Part shown: one piece after another, positions 8,004 through 11,529 of the stretch
Layout: each line of letters begins with the position of its first letter
How positions within the stretch are numbered: the stretch's first letter is position 1
Assembly: GCA_958431945.1 (NCBI GenBank)
Contig: CAUASQ010000050.1
Coordinates: 1 to 11,529, forward strand
Reading direction: 5' to 3'
DNA length: 11,529 nucleotides
DNA from: an uncultured Collinsella sp.
GTDB lineage: Bacteria > Actinomycetota > Coriobacteriia > Coriobacteriales > Coriobacteriaceae
Position numbers and translations under genes: made by a program
Notes under the pieces: generated by a model
Database searches by the model: none
Seen by the model: the letters and a program-made list of their open reading frames with translations, nothing else
Told to the model about the DNA's origin: nothing

Positions 8004-9446
8004 ATGGACCAGACCGTACCCGCATACGCCGCCGAGGTGGCCGATTACGGGCGCAGCCGCGACCCCGAGCCGGGTGAGGGCGCGCTCGTAAAGAACGTGC
8101 GTCCCGAGTCGCCCGCATGGGATGTGGGTATCGAGCCGGGCATGCGCGTGCTCACGGTCAACGGCGAGCAGCTCACCGACATGATCGTGTGGCTCTGGGA
8201 GGCAGACGACGACACCGTCGACCTCGAGGTTTTCGACCCGCGCGACAACAGCGTCACCCCCGTCGAGCTCGACCGCTTCCCGGGAGAGGACTGGGGCCTT
8301 GAGTTCGATGGCCCCATCTTCGACGGCATGCGCACCTGTGTAAACGCCTGCGTGTTCTGTTTTATGACGATGCTGCCCAAGGGCGGCCGCTCCACGCTCT
8401 ACATTCGCGACGACGACTACCGCCTGAGCTTTTTGCAGGGCAACTTTGTCACGCTCACGAACCTTACCGACGAGGACGTGCAAAACGTCATCCAACGCAA
8501 CATGAGCCCCATGAACGTGTCGGTCCACGCCGTGAGCCCCGATGTCCGCCGACGCATGATGGGCCGCAACGCCCAGCGCGGCATGGATGTGCTCGAGGCC
8601 ATCATGGCCGCCGGCATCGAGATTCACGCGCAGATCGTGTTGTGCCCCGGCATGAACGACGGCGAGGAGCTGGAAAAGACCCTGCGCTTTTGCGAGGAGC
8701 ACGAGCAAATCACAAGCCTGGGCATTGTGCCGCTCGGTTTTACCAAGCATCAGAACCGTTTTAGCTGGTCCTACAGCGACAAGCCCGAGCTAGCACGCGA
8801 GACCATTGCCATGATCCGTCCCTACCAGGATCGTGCCTACGAACGCTTTGGCCGCCACACCTTCCAGATGAGCGACGAGTTCTATCTGGACGCCGGCATC
8901 GATCCTCCCGAGGCAGACTTTTACGACGGTTACCCGCAGTACTACGACGGCATCGGCATGATCCGCTCGTATCTGGACGAGACCGACGACGTGCTGACTA
9001 CCGACGCCGAGCGTCTGGCCCGCGTCCGCGAGGCCGTCGCCGCCCGCAACCAGCGGCTTCTATGTCTCTCAGGCGCCAGCGCACGCGACACCGTGGCGCG
9101 CTTTGTGGAGTCGCCGTATGGTCTCGCCGGCACCGTCACAGCCATCAAGAACCGCTACTTTGGCGGCAATGTGGACGTGACCGGCCTCATCGTCGCGTGT
9201 GACATCTTGGAGCAGCTGCCCCAAGACCTGTCGGGGGTTATGCTCTTTGTGCCTAAGCTCATGTTCAACGCTGACGGCATGACGCTTGACGAGTATCATC
9301 GTGACGATTTACTCGCAAGCCTTACCAGTCGCGGCGCCGAGGTTCATGTGGTGTCGACCATGCCGCATGAGCTGCTCGATACCCTGGAACACATCCTTGG
9401 CATTGTGCCCGCAGACTCTAACACTTCCACTGACCCTACCCATTAA
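8004..9446 (+). CDS. PDZ / radical-SAM-like / DUF512 protein of unknown function
   Basis: The 480-residue product has an N-terminal PDZ-like domain (about 25-80, with NVRPESPAWDVGIEPGMRVL). A radical-SAM-type core follows with the 4Fe-4S motif CVNACVFC (Cys112, Cys116, Cys119; CX3CX2C). SFLQGNFVTLTNL (142-154) and SPMNVSVHAVSPDVR (168-182) are typical of this family, and the DUF512 region covers about 290-470. The protein appears cytoplasmic, with no signal peptide or membrane span. No reaction or substrate is known to me; a redox or RNA/protein-modifying role would be speculation. The gene commonly sits directly upstream of der in Gram-positive bacteria, as here, which hints at a link to ribosome assembly. 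The ATG at 8004 is 2 bases after the ispH stop. A rare TTA leucine codon occurs at 9309. The family assignment is strong, the function is open. Confidence 0.9.
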   Translation: MDQTVPAYAAEVADYGRSRDPEPGEGALVKNVRPESPAWDVGIEPGMRVLTVNGEQLTDMIVWLWEADDDTVDLEVFDPRDNSVTPVELDRFPGEDWGLEFDGPIFDGMRTCVNACVFCFMTMLPKGGRSTLYIRDDDYRLSFLQGNFVTLTNLTDEDVQNVIQRNMSPMNVSVHAVSPDVRRRMMGRNAQRGMDVLEAIMAAGIEIHAQIVLCPGMNDGEELEKTLRFCEEHEQITSLGIVPLGFTKHQNRFSWSYSDKPELARETIAMIRPYQDRAYERFGRHTFQMSDEFYLDAGIDPPEADFYDGYPQYYDGIGMIRSYLDETDDVLTTDAERLARVREAVAARNQRLLCLSGASARDTVARFVESPYGLAGTVTAIKNRYFGGNVDVTGLIVACDILEQLPQDLSGVMLFVPKLMFNADGMTLDEYHRDDLLASLTSRGAEVHVVSTMPHELLDTLEHILGIVPADSNTSTDPTH

Positions 9447-9451
9447 AGGAG
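9445..9451 (+). promoter_or_regulatory. Ribosome binding site that sets the der start
   Basis: AAAGGAG begins within the stop codon of the DUF512 gene and is 5 bases before the ATG at 9457. It fixes this start, which also matches the usual Der N-terminus, over the open reading frame's upstream extension to 9286. Confidence 0.8.
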
Positions 9452-9456
9452 AGCAG

Positions 9457-10791
9457 ATGAAACCTATCGTCGCCGTCGTCGGACGCCCCAACGTGGGCAA
9501 GTCCACGCTCGTTAACCGCCTGGCCCAGACCTCGGACGCCATCGTCCACGAGTCCCGCGGCGTCACGCGCGACCGCTCGTATCACACGGCCGATTGGAAC
9601 GGCCGCGAGTTCACCATCGTCGACACGGGCGGCATCGAGCCGCTCAAGAGCGATGACGTCTTCGCCACGTCCATTCGCGACCAGGCCCTCGCCGCCGCCG
9701 AGGAAGCCGCCGTCATCCTGTTTGTGGTCGACGGCCGCACCGGCGTCACCGAGGAGGACGAGTCGGTCGCTCGCATGCTCAAGCGCTGCGACAAGCCGGT
9801 CTTTCTGCTGGTGAACAAGCTCGACAACCCCGATCGCGAGAACGACAGCATCTGGGAGTTCTATTCCCTCGGCATCGGCGAGCCCACGCCGCTCTCGGCG
9901 CTGCACGGCCACGGCACCGGCGACCTGCTCGACGACATCGTGGCCCTGCTTCCTGAGGAGGAGGACGAGATCGCCGACGAGTTCCCCGATGCGCTGAACG
10001 TGGCTATCATCGGCCGCCCCAACGCCGGTAAGTCCTCGCTGTTCAACCGCATCCTGGGCGCCGACCGCTCCATCGTGTCCAACATTGCCGGCACCACGCG
10101 CGACGCCATCGACACGGTCGTCGAGCGCAACGGCAAGCACTACCGCATGGTCGACACTGCGGGTATCCGTAAGAAGAGCACCGTGTACGAGAACATCGAG
10201 TACTACTCGATGGTCCGCGGCCTGCGCGCCATCGACCGTGCCGACGTGGCGCTGCTCGTCGTCGACGCCTCCGTGGGCGTTACCGAGCAGGACCAGAAGA
10301 TCATGGGCCTTGCCATCGAGCGCGGCTGCGCCATCGTTGTGCTGCTAAACAAGTGGGACCTGCTCGACGACGATCGCAAGCGCGAGGCCTGCATGGAGAC
10401 CATCGACCGCCGTCTGGGCGTCATGGCTCCCTGGGCCCAGTACCTGCGCATCTCTGCCCTCACTGGCCGCAGCGTCGAGAAGATTTGGGCGATGGTCGAC
10501 GCCGCCGAAAAGACGCGCTCGCAAAAGATCAGCACCTCGCGCCTCAACACGTTCCTCACCGATCTGCGCGAGTTCGGTCATACCGTGGTGGACGGCAAGC
10601 GCCGCCTGCGCATGCACTACGTGACCCAGACGGGCGTCAACCCGCCGACGTTCACGTTCTTCGTCAACCACAGCGATCTGGTCAACGACACCTATCAGCG
10701 CTACATCGAGAACCGCATGCGCTCGACCTTCGACTTTGCCGGCACACCCATTCGACTCTTCTTTAGGAAGAAGGAGCAAAAGAATGCATAA
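9457..10791 (+). CDS. der: Ribosome-assembly GTPase Der (EngA), tandem G domains plus KH-like domain
   Basis: Der is an essential GTPase needed for maturation of the 50S ribosomal subunit. The 444-residue product has two G domains in tandem, unique to this family. Domain 1 shows GRPNVGKST (9-17), DTGG (56-59) and NKLD (120-123). Domain 2 shows GRPNAGKSS (186-194), AGTTRD (211-216), DTAG (233-236) and NKWD (298-301). An acidic linker (about 165-178) joins them. The C-terminal KH-like domain (about 355-440) ends with the typical FDFAGTPIRLFFRKK. All nucleotide-binding motifs are intact and the length is normal. The ATG at 9457 follows AAAGGAG. The 3' end overlaps plsY by 8 bases. Together with rluB, it makes 50S maturation a theme of the cluster. 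Confidence 0.98.
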   Translation: MKPIVAVVGRPNVGKSTLVNRLAQTSDAIVHESRGVTRDRSYHTADWNGREFTIVDTGGIEPLKSDDVFATSIRDQALAAAEEAAVILFVVDGRTGVTEEDESVARMLKRCDKPVFLLVNKLDNPDRENDSIWEFYSLGIGEPTPLSALHGHGTGDLLDDIVALLPEEEDEIADEFPDALNVAIIGRPNAGKSSLFNRILGADRSIVSNIAGTTRDAIDTVVERNGKHYRMVDTAGIRKKSTVYENIEYYSMVRGLRAIDRADVALLVVDASVGVTEQDQKIMGLAIERGCAIVVLLNKWDLLDDDRKREACMETIDRRLGVMAPWAQYLRISALTGRSVEKIWAMVDAAEKTRSQKISTSRLNTFLTDLREFGHTVVDGKRRLRMHYVTQTGVNPPTFTFFVNHSDLVNDTYQRYIENRMRSTFDFAGTPIRLFFRKKEQKNA

Positions 10792-11467
10792 TCCGATTCT
10801 GCTGACCGCCATCTGCGCCGTGGTCTCGTTCTTTATCGGGGCGATTCCATTTGGCCTGATCTTGGGCCGCGTGTTCAACCACACCGACATTCGCAAGGCG
10901 GGCTCCGGCAACATCGGCACCACCAACGCGCTGCGTGTGGCCGGTCCCAAGGTGGCCGCGCTCACGCTGCTGCTCGACTGCCTTAAGGGCGCCATCTGCG
11001 TTGTCATCGCCCGTCCGCTCATCGCGAGCGTGGGCTATGGATTTCCGCCGAACATCATGGCGCCCGGAGCCCCCGGCGACTGGATGCTCGGCGTCATTTG
11101 TCTGGCAGCCGTATGGGGCCACATCTTCTCGCCCTACCTCAACTTCCATGGCGGCAAGGGTATCGCAGTTGGTCTGGGTGTCATCCTCGCCTGGTACTGG
11201 CCTATTGGCCTGTCGCTGCTGGGCATGTTTATCGTGGCCGTCGCCATCACCAAGTTTGTGTCGGTGGGCTCGCTTGCCGCTGCCATCGGTCTTCCCATCG
11301 CTGCCTGCGCGGTCTTTCCGTACAGCAGCCTGGGACTTAAGTTTTGCATGGCGATGATCGGCATCACCGTGGTGTGGGCCCATCGTGCGAACATCAAAAA
11401 GCTCACGACCGGTAAGGAGTCCAAGCTCTCGTTTACCAAGCGCGTCACCGAGCCCGACGATAAGTAG
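10784..11467 (+). CDS. plsY: Acyl-phosphate:glycerol-3-phosphate acyltransferase PlsY
   Basis: PlsY is the integral membrane enzyme that transfers an acyl group from acyl-phosphate (made by PlsX, not in this window) to sn-glycerol-3-phosphate, giving lysophosphatidic acid. The 227-residue product is strongly hydrophobic, with about five to seven membrane spans. Its three family motifs are visible: AGSGNIGTTN (39-48), FHGGKGIAVGLG (121-132) and the C-terminal AHRANIKKLTTGKE (199-212). The ATG at 10784 lies inside the der stop region (ATGCATAA, an 8-base overlap) and is preceded by AAGGAG (10771-10776) at 7 bases spacing. This favours it over the in-frame ATG at 10736 inside der. gpsA follows 9 bases after the stop and supplies its glycerol-3-phosphate substrate, and PlsC, encoded upstream, uses its product. 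Confidence 0.97.
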   Translation: MHNPILLTAICAVVSFFIGAIPFGLILGRVFNHTDIRKAGSGNIGTTNALRVAGPKVAALTLLLDCLKGAICVVIARPLIASVGYGFPPNIMAPGAPGDWMLGVICLAAVWGHIFSPYLNFHGGKGIAVGLGVILAWYWPIGLSLLGMFIVAVAITKFVSVGSLAAAIGLPIAACAVFPYSSLGLKFCMAMIGITVVWAHRANIKKLTTGKESKLSFTKRVTEPDDK

Positions 11468-11476
11468 GAGAGAGTC

Positions 11477-11529
11477 ATGAATGTTGCGCTGATTGGCTCC
11501 GGCTCCTGGGGAACCGCCGTCGCCGGCCT
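11477..11529 (+). CDS. gpsA: Glycerol-3-phosphate dehydrogenase [NAD(P)+], 5' end only
   Basis: Only 17 full codons are in the window; the gene runs off the end. The visible N-terminus, MNVALIGSGSWGTAVAG, is the Rossmann NAD(P)-binding GxGxWGTA motif characteristic of GpsA, which reduces dihydroxyacetone phosphate to sn-glycerol-3-phosphate. The ATG follows TAGGAGAG, whose GGAG core (11467-11470) is 6 bases upstream and overlaps the plsY stop. The plsY-gpsA pair is common in bacteria and supports the call. Confidence 0.88.
   Translation, partial: MNVALIGSGSWGTAVAG

Noticed and set aside
9286..9456. Upstream extension of der to an ATG inside the DUF512 gene
   Set aside because: The extra 57 residues do not resemble Der. 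The ATG at 9457 has an AAAGGAG site and gives the normal N-terminus.

Overview
The window is a dense stretch of bacterial chromosome. Its 11 complete genes and the start of a twelfth all lie on the + strand. Base composition is high in G+C, starts are ATG with one GTG, and most genes carry a clear purine-rich Shine-Dalgarno site. The gene content and order suggest a high-G+C Gram-positive, most likely a Coriobacteriia member close to Collinsella. That assignment is inference from protein flavour and remembered gene order, because no rRNA or other marker is present to prove it.

Region 1 (31-3040) holds a duplicated-cassette ABC-F protein, a 98-residue membrane protein of unknown function whose GTG start lies inside the ABC-F end, and a small site-2-protease-like M50 membrane metalloprotease. 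An 84-base gap follows (3041-3124). It is the largest non-coding gap in the window and contains two short hairpins and a weak promoter-like pair, so it may be the start of a new transcript.

Region 2 (3125-5614) is scpA-scpB-rluB: the two non-SMC subunits of the chromosome-condensing Smc complex, then a 23S rRNA pseudouridine synthase. Region 3 (5681-8001) is cmk (CMP kinase), a PlsC-type acyltransferase and ispH (last step of the MEP isoprenoid pathway). Region 4 (8004-11529) is an uncharacterised PDZ/radical-SAM/DUF512 protein, der (ribosome-assembly GTPase), plsY and the first 17 codons of gpsA.

The genes serve core growth functions: chromosome segregation (scpAB), ribosome maturation (rluB, der, possibly the ABC-F), nucleotide supply (cmk), isoprenoids (ispH) and membrane phospholipid synthesis. 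The last set is notable: GpsA makes sn-glycerol-3-phosphate, PlsY acylates it, and PlsC acylates the product to phosphatidic acid, so three consecutive steps are encoded within about 5 kb. Gaps are mostly under 15 bases or are overlaps of 8-14 bases, which points to a translationally coupled operon or a few nested ones.

I saw no mobile element, CRISPR array, tRNA, rRNA or phage gene. This is an ordinary housekeeping region, not an accessory island. The items most worth a second look are the unassigned radical-SAM/DUF512 protein, the HX4E variant of the PlsC catalytic motif, the small unknown membrane protein, and the structured leader in front of scpA.
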